A stretch of 64,000 bases of DNA, from contig JAJIZT010000003.1 in NCBI GenBank assembly GCA_029948415.1, forward strand, positions 1 through 64,000, given 5' to 3'. The notes below the pieces were generated by a model that ran no database searches, was not told where the DNA came from, and was given only the letters and a program-made list of their open reading frames with translations. Shown here in pieces: positions 45,508 through 54,690 of this stretch; the first letter of the stretch is position 1; every line of letters starts with the position of its first letter. The position numbers and the translations under genes are program-made. The stretch is from Cenarchaeum symbiont of Oopsacas minuta (GTDB taxonomy: Archaea > Thermoproteota > Nitrososphaeria > Nitrososphaerales > Nitrosopumilaceae).

Positions 45508-46760
45508 TTGATAAAAATAATCAAAGTGTCTGATCCTGAAAAAATCAGAGTGCAAAGAATACACAAAGACATGAAAAATCTAGAGAACGCTTTTGCCATA
45601 GCCAAGGATGTGTCAAAGAACGGCGATGCTGCAGTAAAAAAATATGAAAAAAAATTCGCAAAAAATCCAAAACGCCTTCCAAAAGTACTACGCGTATCCA
45701 AAAAAACCATCAGTAAAGCCCGCACACAGGTAACCAAAGAGCAGCTAGAAGCAATCCAATTGGCCAAAAAGTATCTAGAGAACACAGAAAAAAAGACGCT
45801 CTCGGCAGTACAAAAAACAATCACCGTCAAAAACAGTGGAGTAAGGATTACACGTTCTTTAGAGCCGCTAAAGAGTGTCGGATGTTATGTGCCTGGAGGA
45901 AACGCAAGATATCCAAGCTCGGCTATAATGTCTCTAGTTCCAGCCAAAGTGGCAGGGGTGAGGAGAATAATAGTCTGCTCTCCGCCAGATGAAACTGGAT
46001 CAATAGATCCTCTTACGCTTACAGCAGCTGACATTTGTGGAGCTAGTGAAATTTATTCAATGGGCGGTCCACATGCAATAGCGGCAATGACATATGGAAC
46101 CAAATCAATAATGCCGGTGGATAAAATAGTAGGACCTGGAGGAGAGTATGTGATAGCTGCAAAACAATTCGCAACTATGCACACAAATATAGACATGATA
46201 GCCGGACCCACAGAGCTGGTCATAGCTGCAGATGCGTATGCTGATCCGTCATTGATTGCCGCAGATCTTCGATCCCAAGCAGAACATGGGCCGCAGTCAT
46301 GGTGTGCCTTGATAACAAACTCTAAAAATATAGCAAATAAAGTAAAAATGAATTAAACTCTTACCGTGCAGATGAGCATGCTGCAGAACCTATGATATAC
46401 TTGTGTAAAACTCGCAACGATTTGATCAAAACTGCAAATGCCACAGCTGCCGAACACCTGCAGATAATGATGGTTAATCCAGACTATGTAGCAGAAAAGA
46501 TAAAGACCGCTGGATTGGTGCTTGGAGAAAACTCGCCGTCTGCTGCAAGCGATTATCTTTTTGGTACCAATCACATACTGCCAACAAACCAAACTAGTAG
46601 AGGTCGAGGGTCTCTTTCAGTACTAGACTTTGTAAGATTGGCAACGTATGCAAAAAATTCACTAGAGAGTCTGCATAAAATGCTCAAACCAATAAAGACA
46701 TTAACTGATGCTGAAGGTCTATATGCTCATTATGATGCAGTAGAGGCTCGATTCAAATGA
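45508..46760 (+). pseudogene. hisD: Histidinol dehydrogenase (HisD) with a one-base frameshift
   Basis: The first 282 codons (45508-46356) encode HisD: VPGGNARYPSSAIMSLVP near 129, VDKIVGPGGEYV near 208, DMIAGPTELVIAAD near 229 and SQAEHGPQSW near 254. The frame stops at 46354-46356, and the rest continues in the +1-shifted frame, readable from about 46341 to 46760: NELNSYRADEHAAEP, then AAEHLQIM and FGTNHILPT. Restoring one A in the run AAAAA at 46344-46348 would join them as KVKNELNS. Either a sequencing error, a recent mutation or a slippage-decoded gene. The four-base overlap with hisC and full-length conservation of both halves favour an error or very recent event. Confidence 0.9.
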
Positions 46761-47824
46761 GACCTGATTGGTTACAAAAAAAAATCACAGATCATGCAGC
46801 CCTTGATGGATACATAAAACCAAAACTAGGTGATCTATTACGGTTAGACTCTAACGAAAATTTAACCATTCCCAAAAAAGATGTTTGGAGACTAGTTGAA
46901 AGTGGCTCGGATGCAGATCTGCGCAAGTATCCGTTAGGCATGACTGAAAAATTGATCGTGGCTATAGAGGAGCATCTTGGCGTACCAAATGGAACAGTGG
47001 GAGTAGGTTCAGGCTCTGATCAGATATTAGATCTACTGATCTCAAACTTTGCTACTACAAAGACGCGTATGCTTGTATGTGATCCAACGTTTTCGTTCTT
47101 TGAACAGCGCTGTAGATTATATGGAATAAAGACCATAAAAGTGCCGTTTACCGACAACATGAAACTATCTGCTGACTCTATCTCATCAAAAAAAGCCGAT
47201 ATTTTGTATCTCGATGTACCAAATAATCCTACTGGCTTTGCATTTACAAAAAAAGATCTAGAGGATCTAGTGCGCAACTTTGAAGGACTTGTAATTATAG
47301 ACGAGGCGTACGCTGAATTTGGAGGATATACACTATCTACACTAGCTCCAAAACTTGACAACCTTGTGGTAACGCGCACCTTTTCAAAAGCGTACGGAAT
47401 GGCTGGTCTCCGTTTGGGATATCTTGTCACAAATACAGAGTTTGCCGACGTCTTTAACCGCGTGATACAATATCCGTACCCTGTCAGCACTGCTTCGATA
47501 TATGCAGCACTTGAACTGCTTTCAAATGATGTTGCCATAAAACAAGCACAAAAGACAATATCGCAGATAAAATCAGAACGTGCGAGAATGTTAGAATCAA
47601 TGCGCAAGTATGACACTTTCGACGTGTTTGATTCTGATGCAAATTTTATTCTCTTTGACGCACATGGTGCATCTAAACGAGTTCATACAGCTCTAGAAGA
47701 GCAAGGCATAGAGGTACGCAATCTAGGTAGAATTGGAGAACATACTGGATGCCTGAGAGTTACTGTCGGAACTCGTGAGATGAACTCTAAATTTCTACTC
47801 GCAATACGGGATCTACTTCAATGA
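46757..47824 (+). CDS. hisC: Histidinol-phosphate aminotransferase
   Basis: A 355-residue fold-type I PLP enzyme. LLRLDSNENLTIP at about 27-39 is the characteristic HisC start, VGSGSDQILDLLI near 76, DVPNNPTGFAFT near 155 and TRFSKAYGMAGLRLGY-like TFSKAYGMAGLRLGYLV near 214 (PLP Lys). It transfers an amino group from glutamate to imidazole acetol phosphate. It overlaps hisD and the next gene by four bases each, so it is tightly coupled. Confidence 0.92.
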   Translation: MRPDWLQKKITDHAALDGYIKPKLGDLLRLDSNENLTIPKKDVWRLVESGSDADLRKYPLGMTEKLIVAIEEHLGVPNGTVGVGSGSDQILDLLISNFATTKTRMLVCDPTFSFFEQRCRLYGIKTIKVPFTDNMKLSADSISSKKADILYLDVPNNPTGFAFTKKDLEDLVRNFEGLVIIDEAYAEFGGYTLSTLAPKLDNLVVTRTFSKAYGMAGLRLGYLVTNTEFADVFNRVIQYPYPVSTASIYAALELLSNDVAIKQAQKTISQIKSERARMLESMRKYDTFDVFDSDANFILFDAHGASKRVHTALEEQGIEVRNLGRIGEHTGCLRVTVGTREMNSKFLLAIRDLLQ

Positions 47825-48801
47825 TATCTATAGGAAAGGGAGTGTATGCTAGAAAAGATATAGCTGCTCAGATCAATGCTGCCCAGTGCATATTCTTTGA
47901 CTGCGATGGAGTGCTAGTCAATGTTGCTAAATCATATGATAATACTATACGCAAAACTGTGGACATATTGTTGGATAGATTTGCTGGCATTGAAAAAAAT
48001 CCCATACCTGTAACGGCAGAAATTATAGAGGCATTCAAAGCATCTGGCGGATTTAACGACGAGATTGATCTAACGTATGCTGTATCGTTGTGTATAGTTG
48101 CCGCCTCTGGGGATTCCCAATACGTAATGCATGTAGCAGATGCAGCAGATTCCACAGGTCTTGCATCTGTGGAAGAGTATCTTGCCAATGTGCCAAAAGT
48201 TTGCAAATTACGCAACAAACTTGCATATCCTGGAGACGGTCATGGTGGTTTAGTATATGACATATTTGATTCGATCTTTTATGGCTCAAAACTATATGCG
48301 TCCATGAACAGAGATGACGTTGGAGTGTCTCAAAAATCTGGTCTGATAGACTATGATAAAGTCATAATGGATGCCAATCTTGCTCCAAACCTGACAACTC
48401 GGTTTGGTAGAAAGCCTGGAATAGTTACAGGCAGAGGAATGCTCTCGATACGGCATACACTTGGAAGAATGCTTGATGACTTTGATGTGGAAAATTCACT
48501 CTTCTTGGAAGATGAGCCACGCAAAATGGCAAAACCAAATCCTGAATCATTGGTGCACTGCATGGCTGGCATGGGAATAGAGCGATCCATATTCGTAGGT
48601 GACTCTATCGAGGATCTTATCTTGTCTCAGAGAGCTCTTGAATCAGACAAAAAAGTAACATTTTGTGGCGTTATTGGAACGAGCCTTGATCCACAGAAAA
48701 AACTTGAACTTTTTGAGGATAAAGGAGCACATATGGCAGTTGATTCTGTATTGCGCCTGCCTCAGGTTTTAACGGCAGGTAAATTTTCAAAATTATCATG
48801 A
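47821..48801 (+). CDS. HAD-superfamily hydrolase, candidate histidinol-phosphate phosphatase
   Basis: A 326-residue HAD protein. The nucleophile motif is IFFDCDGVLVNV near 24 (Asp27 and Asp29). The cap is large, with repeated helical insertions between about 45 and 190. The later motifs are IVTGRGMLSI near 201 and the acidic motif IFVGDSIEDLIL near 259. It is co-transcribed with hisC (four-base overlap). Archaeal histidine operons lack a bacterial-type histidinol-phosphatase, so this HAD may supply that step; it is an inference from position only. The operon ends here: hisB, hisH, hisA, hisF and hisI do not follow. Confidence 0.75.
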   Translation: MISIGKGVYARKDIAAQINAAQCIFFDCDGVLVNVAKSYDNTIRKTVDILLDRFAGIEKNPIPVTAEIIEAFKASGGFNDEIDLTYAVSLCIVAASGDSQYVMHVADAADSTGLASVEEYLANVPKVCKLRNKLAYPGDGHGGLVYDIFDSIFYGSKLYASMNRDDVGVSQKSGLIDYDKVIMDANLAPNLTTRFGRKPGIVTGRGMLSIRHTLGRMLDDFDVENSLFLEDEPRKMAKPNPESLVHCMAGMGIERSIFVGDSIEDLILSQRALESDKKVTFCGVIGTSLDPQKKLELFEDKGAHMAVDSVLRLPQVLTAGKFSKLS

Positions 48802-49041
48802 CATTATATCCTAATCGATACCAAATCATCTCATCTAGTTTATAAACACGAATTTTCTACATTTCCAAACTATAGCACCTGTCTTAAGAATAGATATGCT
48901 CAGTTATTTGGTTCAAATCTCACCTTTACACCATTTGACTGCTTTTGCAGATATTCGATCTTGTATCCTTTTATTTTTAACACTAGGGGATTGAATAGTA
49001 CTTTTGAATAACTATTAATAGATATTTTGTGTAAATGAAAT

Positions 49042-49134
49042 ATGACAGATAAAGAGAAAGAGCAAATCAAAAAAATAGCAGAAAAATGTATTAAAGACAA
49101 CGAATTAATCTTTAAAGAGCTATCTAAAATATGA
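49042..49134 (+). CDS. 30-residue antitoxin-like peptide
   Basis: A short ORF encoding a charged, helical 30-residue peptide (TDKEKEQIKKIAEKCIKDNE, ELIFKELSKI). It stops within the start codon of the Doc-like gene (ATGA overlap), so they are coupled. The length is that of the neutralising C-terminal helix of Phd rather than a full antitoxin. Upstream, 48802-49041 holds no gene. Confidence 0.5.
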   Translation: MTDKEKEQIKKIAEKCIKDNELIFKELSKI

Positions 49135-49565
49135 TAAAATATCTTACTGTTGACTATGTAATATATTTACATGATATCATTCGAGAACATTTTCCTGAAA
49201 ATACAGCAAGTGGTAAAATTAATAAAAATAAAATTCAATCGATTGTCGATAAACCAAGTTTGAAAATCGCAGATCAAGAGATCTATACAACAATATATGA
49301 AAAGGCAGCATGTCTGTTGGAAGCATTTTGTAGAGAACATGTATTTACAGACGGGAACAAACGAACTGCGATACTTGCAATGTTTACATTTCTTACAATC
49401 AATAATCACAATATTGTATTACCATCTAACACTGTAAAGTATATTGTAGAGATTACAAAACACATGGAACAAAAACCAGAAGATATTAAAATTTTGATCA
49501 AAGAGATCAGTAAATGGATTGAAAAAAGGTCATCGATAAATAACAAAAATCGATACGATATATAA
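49131..49565 (+). CDS. Fic/Doc-family protein, probable toxin
   Basis: A 144-residue protein with the Doc-type catalytic motif HVFTDGNKRTA at about 64-74 (H-x-F-x-x-G-N-K-R). The preceding helices and the N-terminal YLTVDYVIYLHDIIREHF fit the Doc group of death-on-curing kinases, which phosphorylate EF-Tu, rather than AMP-transferring Fic proteins, where D/E and a second R-rich tail follow. It overlaps the upstream 30-residue gene by four bases. It lies immediately after the incomplete his operon, in AT-rich accessory DNA. Activity and target are inferred from the family. Confidence 0.8.
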   Translation: MIKYLTVDYVIYLHDIIREHFPENTASGKINKNKIQSIVDKPSLKIADQEIYTTIYEKAACLLEAFCREHVFTDGNKRTAILAMFTFLTINNHNIVLPSNTVKYIVEITKHMEQKPEDIKILIKEISKWIEKRSSINNKNRYDI

Positions 49566-50004
49566 TTTTACCATGGATTGTCTTGTTTTTATTACAGTTT
49601 ACAATAGTTGGTATGATAATAACGTATATGATACTTGTTGGTTTCAAACCAAAATACATCTAGAATACAAAAATAATCTGAGATTGCCGTTGAATTTTAT
49701 TTTGATAATTCCTTTCAAACTCAAAGATATCCTAAAAAATCCGATGTGATGGTTTTATGGTAAAAAATGTCAAAGTTGCAAGAAATATTTTTACCAAGCA
49801 TACACTGGTAAACCCACCTTGGAACTTTACGATCTTTAATCTATTATTAAATTGAGGAGATGTATAGAATTTTCATGTCTAGAAATTCAAACTGCGATCA
49901 TTTGATGTGAAAATCAAATCTCCTAGATCCCTAGATGAAAAACTCATGATCTGCTAGTATATACAACAATAACTTAACAAGACTCTCATTTATGATCAGA
50001 TATA
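49566..50004. other. Gene-free stretch with a possible zinc-finger remnant
   Basis: About 439 bases. A fragmentary + frame near 49690-49830 reads EFYFDNSFQTQRYPKKSD, then, after a frame break, KKCQSCKKYFYQAYTG, a Cys-x2-Cys piece of unknown origin. No promoter-quality or RNA structure is evident. It is AT-rich and likely decayed accessory DNA. Confidence 0.3.
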
Positions 50005-51183
50005 ATGCAGATCGGATTATTGGGCAAGGCGAACGTGGGAAAATCTACATTCTTCTCAGCTGCTACGCAGACGTCCGTACCAATGGGAAACTTTCCATTT
50101 ACCACCATTAAACCCAACGTGGGTGTGGCACATGTTAGAAGAGCTTGCGCGTGCATGCATTTTGGATCCCAATTGTGTGGTAACTGTGAAAACGGAACAA
50201 GGCTCATACCGATAGGGCTCATAGATGTGGCAGGGCTTGTTCCGGGAGCACATGAGGGTAGAGGTTTGGGCAACAAGTTTCTTGATGATGCACGCCAAGC
50301 TGATGCTCTTGTACATGTGGTAGATATTTCAGGAAGCACAGACATTGAAGGACAACCAGTTGCTATTGGTTCGCATGATCCTCTAAAAGATATTGAATTT
50401 GTACATAATGAGTTTGATGCTTGGTTTACACAACTCTTGGAGCGGGAATGGCATAAACTTACAAAAGAGACAGAGCAGAAAAAAATTACTCTACTAGATG
50501 CAGTAGCTAATCGGTTAAGCGGTCTTGGAATAAAATTAGCAGATGTAAAAGATGCACTTCAATCAGAGAATCGCACGGATATAAAACCATCCTGCTGGCA
50601 AAGTGCAGATATTGCATCATTTGCATCTGCACTCAGAAGACATTCAAAACCTATAGTTATTGCAGCAAACAAAGCAGATGCATGTTTAGACTTGGAGATT
50701 TTATCAAAAATAAAGGAAACAATAGTACCATGTAGTGCAGAAGTTGAACTCTTGTTATGTAAAGCAGATAAATCTGGACTTGCAAAATATAATCCTGGCT
50801 CTGAAAACTTTGTAGAGACTAAAGGTGCAAATGAAGCACAAAAAAAAGCACTTGCAAAAGCAAAAACAGTAATAGAAAAAATAAATGGAACTGGAATCCA
50901 AAAGATCTTGGAAATTATAGTATTTGATGAGCTAAAATTACTGACTGTTTATCCTGTGGAAGATGAGACAAAACTACAAAACAAAGATGGTTCTACACTA
51001 CCTGACGTAAAATTATTGCCTCTAGGTTCTACTGCAAAGGATCTAGCACGAACCATACACGCAGATTTAGCTGATGGATTTTTGCACGCAATAAACTGTA
51101 AAAGCAAACAACGTATCGGGGCAGACTATGAAATAAAGGATGGGGACGTGATAAAGATCGTCTCTACCAAAGGCAGGGGATAG
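50005..51183 (+). CDS. YchF/OLA1-family GTPase with C-terminal TGS domain
   Basis: A 392-residue protein. The Walker A motif is GLLGKANVGKSTFFSAAT at 4-21, switch regions KPNVGVAHV and LIDVAGLVPGAHEGRGLGNKF follow near 33 and 72, and ANKAD near 224 is the base-recognition motif. A coiled-coil region near 280-300 and a C-terminal TGS domain (LPLGSTAKDLARTIHADLAD near 340) finish it. It binds nucleotides and ribosomes. It ends at 51181-51183 immediately before the Kae1 gene in another frame, implying translational coupling. Confidence 0.92.
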   Translation: MQIGLLGKANVGKSTFFSAATQTSVPMGNFPFTTIKPNVGVAHVRRACACMHFGSQLCGNCENGTRLIPIGLIDVAGLVPGAHEGRGLGNKFLDDARQADALVHVVDISGSTDIEGQPVAIGSHDPLKDIEFVHNEFDAWFTQLLEREWHKLTKETEQKKITLLDAVANRLSGLGIKLADVKDALQSENRTDIKPSCWQSADIASFASALRRHSKPIVIAANKADACLDLEILSKIKETIVPCSAEVELLLCKADKSGLAKYNPGSENFVETKGANEAQKKALAKAKTVIEKINGTGIQKILEIIVFDELKLLTVYPVEDETKLQNKDGSTLPDVKLLPLGSTAKDLARTIHADLADGFLHAINCKSKQRIGADYEIKDGDVIKIVSTKGRG

Positions 51184-51185
51184 AG

Positions 51186-52160
51186 ATACTCTGCCTTGGA
51201 ATCGAGAGTACAGCACACACATTCTCATGCGCAGTATTGGATAAAAGACGCTCCAAACGTACTATACTATCTGATGTGAGGGGCATATACAAACCTCCCA
51301 AAGGCAGTGGAATACATCCACGCGAGGCATCACGACACCACGTAGCGTGCGGTCCAGATGTACTCTCAAAATGTCTACAAGAGGCAAAAGTAAAGATACA
51401 AGATATTGATGCAATATCGTATGCAGCAGGTCCCGGTCTTGGACCTTGCTTGCGCGTCGGCGCGGTGGTTGCACGCTCACTTGCATCTTTTTACAAAAAA
51501 CCTCTCTATCCGGTAAACCACGCCATAGGTCACATTGAACTTGGCCGTATGCTTACTGGTGCAACTGATCCACTCGTACTATTGGTCTCTGGAGGACATA
51601 CGATGCTACTTGCGTTTGCGCACCCAAGATGGCGCGTCTTTGGTGAGACATTGGATATAACATTGGGACAGCTTTTGGATCAGTTTGGTAGATCTCTTGG
51701 ATTTGCCTCTCCGTGTGGTGCCCGCGTGGAGAAACTTGCAAAATCTACAAAATATACGCCTCTGCCTTATTCGGTACGTGGAAACGACGTATCTTTCTCA
51801 GGACTATTATCGGCAGCCAAAAAGGCTGCCATCAACTGCAAAAGTACCGCATGTTATTCACTGCAAGAGACTGCGTTTGCCATGATCGCTGAAGCCTCAG
51901 AGCGTGCCATTGCGTTTACAGGAAAAAAAGAGATGCTAATAGTTGGCGGAGTTGCAGCAAACTCTCGTCTCTCTTTTATGTTAGAGGGAGCATGCAAAAG
52001 ACACAAATGCAAACTGTATGTAGTATCGCCAAAATTCTCCGGAGACTGTGGATCACAGATTGCATGCGTTGGGATGCTTGAATCTGCAACATATGGTGGA
52101 GTAGAGATCAAAGATGCATTTGTACGGCAGTCATGGAGACTAGATAGTGTGGATTATTGA
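51186..52160 (+). CDS. kae1: Kae1, catalytic subunit of KEOPS (tRNA threonylcarbamoylation)
   Basis: A 324-residue ASKHA-fold protein. The conserved N-terminus LCLGIESTAHTFSCAVLDKR is readable from 51189, but no ATG, GTG or TTG starts it; the aligned initiator codon is ATA at 51186-51188. The nearest canonical start is TTG at 51237, which would delete the phosphate-binding IESTAHT motif. Further landmarks are YAAGPGLGPCLRVG near 77, HIELG near 116 for the second metal His, LLVSGGHTML near 134 and VGGVAANSRLS near 260. Kae1 forms t6A37 in ANN-decoding tRNAs with Bud32, Cgi121 and Pcc1. Not fused to Bud32. It starts 3 bases after the ychF stop. Confidence 0.9.
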   Translation: MLCLGIESTAHTFSCAVLDKRRSKRTILSDVRGIYKPPKGSGIHPREASRHHVACGPDVLSKCLQEAKVKIQDIDAISYAAGPGLGPCLRVGAVVARSLASFYKKPLYPVNHAIGHIELGRMLTGATDPLVLLVSGGHTMLLAFAHPRWRVFGETLDITLGQLLDQFGRSLGFASPCGARVEKLAKSTKYTPLPYSVRGNDVSFSGLLSAAKKAAINCKSTACYSLQETAFAMIAEASERAIAFTGKKEMLIVGGVAANSRLSFMLEGACKRHKCKLYVVSPKFSGDCGSQIACVGMLESATYGGVEIKDAFVRQSWRLDSVDY

Positions 52161-52471
52161 TCATCTTTTGCATTTTGGATTGCCTTGCTCCACGAGCCAG
52201 TACCAAGCACACCAAACTTGAAAGTTTTCTCACCGTCGGCAGTCTTTGTCATGATGCATACTTTTTTGATAAACAGTCCTTCACTCCAAACCTTTTGTAT
52301 CTGCTCTAGTGGAACATCTATTACGGTATCGCCAAATTTTTTTGCAAAATCCATTATCCTACCACTTGTCTTGTCAAAAGCTATACGTTTGTTGGTAAGT
52401 GTAAGTATACCCTGTCCTAAATTATCCTCATTACAATCTTCTTGACGTATCTTTTTTTCTCCTTCTTCCAT
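52154..52471 (-). CDS. Small PH/GRAM-like domain protein
   Basis: A 105-residue protein. The pattern GQGILTLTNKRIAFDKTSGR near 19, followed by two more strand pairs (VIDVPLEQIQKVW, KVCIMTKTADGEKTFKFGVL) and a final helix WSKAIQNAKD, is that of a bacterial PH-like or GRAM domain, which binds lipids or proteins. It overlaps the end of the Kae1 gene by seven bases and precedes no obvious partner. Function unknown. Confidence 0.6.
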   Translation of the reverse strand: MEEGEKKIRQEDCNEDNLGQGILTLTNKRIAFDKTSGRIMDFAKKFGDTVIDVPLEQIQKVWSEGLFIKKVCIMTKTADGEKTFKFGVLGTGSWSKAIQNAKDDQ

Positions 52472-52516
52472 ACAAGAGAAATAACAAGAGTAGGTTATAA
52501 GCGAATATCCATGCGA

Positions 52517-53032
52517 TTAGATCTTTTGTTGCATATCGTTGAGTATTACATCTATCTTGTCAGCAAAACCCTTTTTAGCTCTTTCATTCTTTTTTAGATT
52601 TAACACCATGCCACAAGAAGGGCATTTAAACATACCATCCAAGGCAGTCTCAAAGGTAACTCTGTCGCAGTCGTTGTTTCCACAATGATAAAATTCTGAA
52701 GATCTCTCGTAATCTAATCTCTGTTGCAGACGTGCGGTAATCTTTTTCTTTTGGTTTTCTATATAGTTCTCGACTTCATCACGTCGTGAACGCCATCTGT
52801 ACACAAACCAGCCCTTGCGTTCATCCTTTACGCGTATTCCAGTGATCAGCGACTTGCCAAATAGATCGTATAGAATCTTTCGCACCAAATTTATTCGCAA
52901 TCCAGTAGAACTTGCAATCTCTTCATCGGTTGCATCCTCGACCTTTAACAGCGATCTAGCTATCTTTAGATATTCATCCCCACCTATCATCGAGGCGATC
53001 CGTACAAATGGATCCTCGTACTTTTCAACCAT
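52517..53032 (-). CDS. tfe: Transcription factor E
   Basis: A 171-residue protein. Residues 1-90 form the winged-helix domain (LKIARSLLKVEDATDEEIAS near 25, then RINLVRKILYDLFGKSLITG). A coiled linker follows (YIENQKKKITARLQQRLD), then a zinc ribbon near 114-140 (YHCGNNDCDRVTF, then FKCPSCGMVL: Cys pairs). TFE aids promoter opening by RNA polymerase with TBP and TFB. Close relative of eukaryotic TFIIE-alpha. It is followed by a 25-base gap to trm56 on the same strand. Confidence 0.92.
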   Translation of the reverse strand: MVEKYEDPFVRIASMIGGDEYLKIARSLLKVEDATDEEIASSTGLRINLVRKILYDLFGKSLITGIRVKDERKGWFVYRWRSRRDEVENYIENQKKKITARLQQRLDYERSSEFYHCGNNDCDRVTFETALDGMFKCPSCGMVLNLKKNERAKKGFADKIDVILNDMQQKI

Positions 53033-53057
53033 ACGTATTTTTTGAGAGGGATTGTTA

Positions 53058-53597
53058 TTAACAGTTTGCCGATTTTTCTACGCCATCATATAATACCATC
53101 TTGCCTCGTTTCTGCGGTATAATCTTCATATGCGCTCCATGTTGTTCTCTAGAGAATCCTGCCCCGAGTCTATCTAATAGTATGGCAAGAGCGCTAATCT
53201 CTGAATGTGGTTGATTGCCGACGGCCACGTTATAATCTGCCATATCGTATACCTCTCTAGGAACCTTTTCTGCTCCGATGATTACCAAAATATCTGAATA
53301 CTCTCTAATCTCAGGTGCAATATCGTCCACATTTTGTCCATACATTGTAAGATGTACAATCTTGAATCCTGATCTTTTTTTTTCACGGGCGATCTTTTTC
53401 CAACTCTCTATCACCTCTACTGCAAACATGCCGCCCCATCTCTTGTTTACTTTATCTATACTCTCTTCAACACCTGCACCAATGCCACTCATGTATATGC
53501 GCATAGCACCAAATGCGCGTGCTACTAGTGCTACATGTGTGGTAGCTCTATCATCACGTACCACTCTCTCACCTATGCGGAGAACCTCTATGACCAA
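53058..53597 (-). CDS. trm56: tRNA (cytidine-56-2'-O)-methyltransferase (aTrm56)
   Basis: A 179-residue SPOUT-class methyltransferase. [20 protein letters not shown] at 4-23 and [16 protein letters not shown] are the signatures of archaeal Trm56, which methylates C56 in the T-loop of almost all tRNAs. The trefoil knot shows [12 protein letters not shown] near 85 and [20 protein letters not shown] near 124. It overlaps hflX by ten bases. Archaea use this in place of the C/D box guide route. Confidence 0.9.
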   Translation of the reverse strand: MVIEVLRIGERVVRDDRATTHVALVARAFGAMRIYMSGIGAGVEESIDKVNKRWGGMFAVEVIESWKKIAREKKRSGFKIVHLTMYGQNVDDIAPEIREYSDILVIIGAEKVPREVYDMADYNVAVGNQPHSEISALAILLDRLGAGFSREQHGAHMKIIPQKRGKMVLYDGVEKSANC

Positions 53598-54628
53598 CGT
53601 TTTACCTCTGTCATCTTTGCAACCATCTCTTGAAGACGTTTACAGTTGGTTCCTTTTTTCGCAGAGATTGCAACCCATCTATTTCCTAAATCTAAACCAA
53701 GTTCTTTGGCAGCTATATCTGCAGAGGTGTGCGCTAGATCAGATTTGTTCAAGACGGTAAGAACTTTATCACACTCTACTCCAATCTCAGCAAGCGCGAG
53801 CTGACAACTCTTGTATTTTTTGACCATCTGCTTTGTCTCTTCTCCAGCATCTACTACAAGTAGTATGACATCTGCATAAACCATCTCCTCCAAAGTAGAA
53901 TGAAATGCTCTAATCATATACGTGGGAAGTCTGCTGATAAAACCTACTGTATCTGAAACAAGAATCGCCTCGCCACCAAGTTTTGCTCTACGAGTAGTAG
54001 TAGTTAACGTCGTGAATAATTTTGCATCTTGTTTGTTCTGCTCTCCAGTAAGCATGTTAAAGAGTGTAGTTTTACCAGCTGATGTATATCCTGCAAGCGA
54101 GACGATACTCCATCCCAATCTCTCTCTTCCACTTCTATGCAGCTGACGTTGTCTGTGGGATTTTTCAAGCTTTGATTTTACCGAGTTCATCCTATGACGT
54201 ATATCGTTATAATATGTGTCCACTTCAAATCTGCCAATACCCATGAATCCTGGTTGTTCGCCCATCCTTGCCAACCTCACCTTCTCTTTTGCACGAGACA
54301 TCTCATAGCGCATCTGTGCCAATTTTACTTGTAACTTTGACTCTGCACTAGAAGCTCGAGCCTCGAATATCTCTAGTATGAGTGCCTCCCTGTCGAGTAT
54401 GTTACGATGTAAATGTGATGCAAGATTGTAATTTTGACTTGGTTTTAACATCTCATCATATATGATGACATCTGGATCTAGCTTTTCAGCTATCTCTTTT
54501 AGCTTTTCAAGGGATTCTTTACCTATGCCATATGTGGGTTGGCGCATGTATCTCTGTCGTAGTATATGCAGTACCTTGTATCCTGCAGAGTTGCAGAGCT
54601 CGAGTGCCTCATTTACTGTATCTTCCAA
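53588..54628 (-). CDS. hflX: HflX-family GTPase
   Basis: A 346-residue GTPase. The N-terminal HflX domain contains [18 protein letters not shown] near 32 and [14 protein letters not shown] near 56, a coiled-coil linker lies at about 95-168, and the G domain shows [18 protein letters not shown] (P-loop near 179), DTVGFI (G3), and NKSD near 292 (G4). HflX proteins bind stalled ribosomes and separate subunits. It overlaps trm56 by ten bases, so the two are co-translated. Archaeal members of this size lack the bacterial C-terminal domain. Confidence 0.9.
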   Translation of the reverse strand: MEDTVNEALELCNSAGYKVLHILRQRYMRQPTYGIGKESLEKLKEIAEKLDPDVIIYDEMLKPSQNYNLASHLHRNILDREALILEIFEARASSAESKLQVKLAQMRYEMSRAKEKVRLARMGEQPGFMGIGRFEVDTYYNDIRHRMNSVKSKLEKSHRQRQLHRSGRERLGWSIVSLAGYTSAGKTTLFNMLTGEQNKQDAKLFTTLTTTTRRAKLGGEAILVSDTVGFISRLPTYMIRAFHSTLEEMVYADVILLVVDAGEETKQMVKKYKSCQLALAEIGVECDKVLTVLNKSDLAHTSADIAAKELGLDLGNRWVAISAKKGTNCKRLQEMVAKMTEVKRWS

Positions 54629-54690
54629 TTGTATGCAACCAATATGGCACTATTCATACAGTTCATACTAGACGGTGGGTTAAAAATTGA

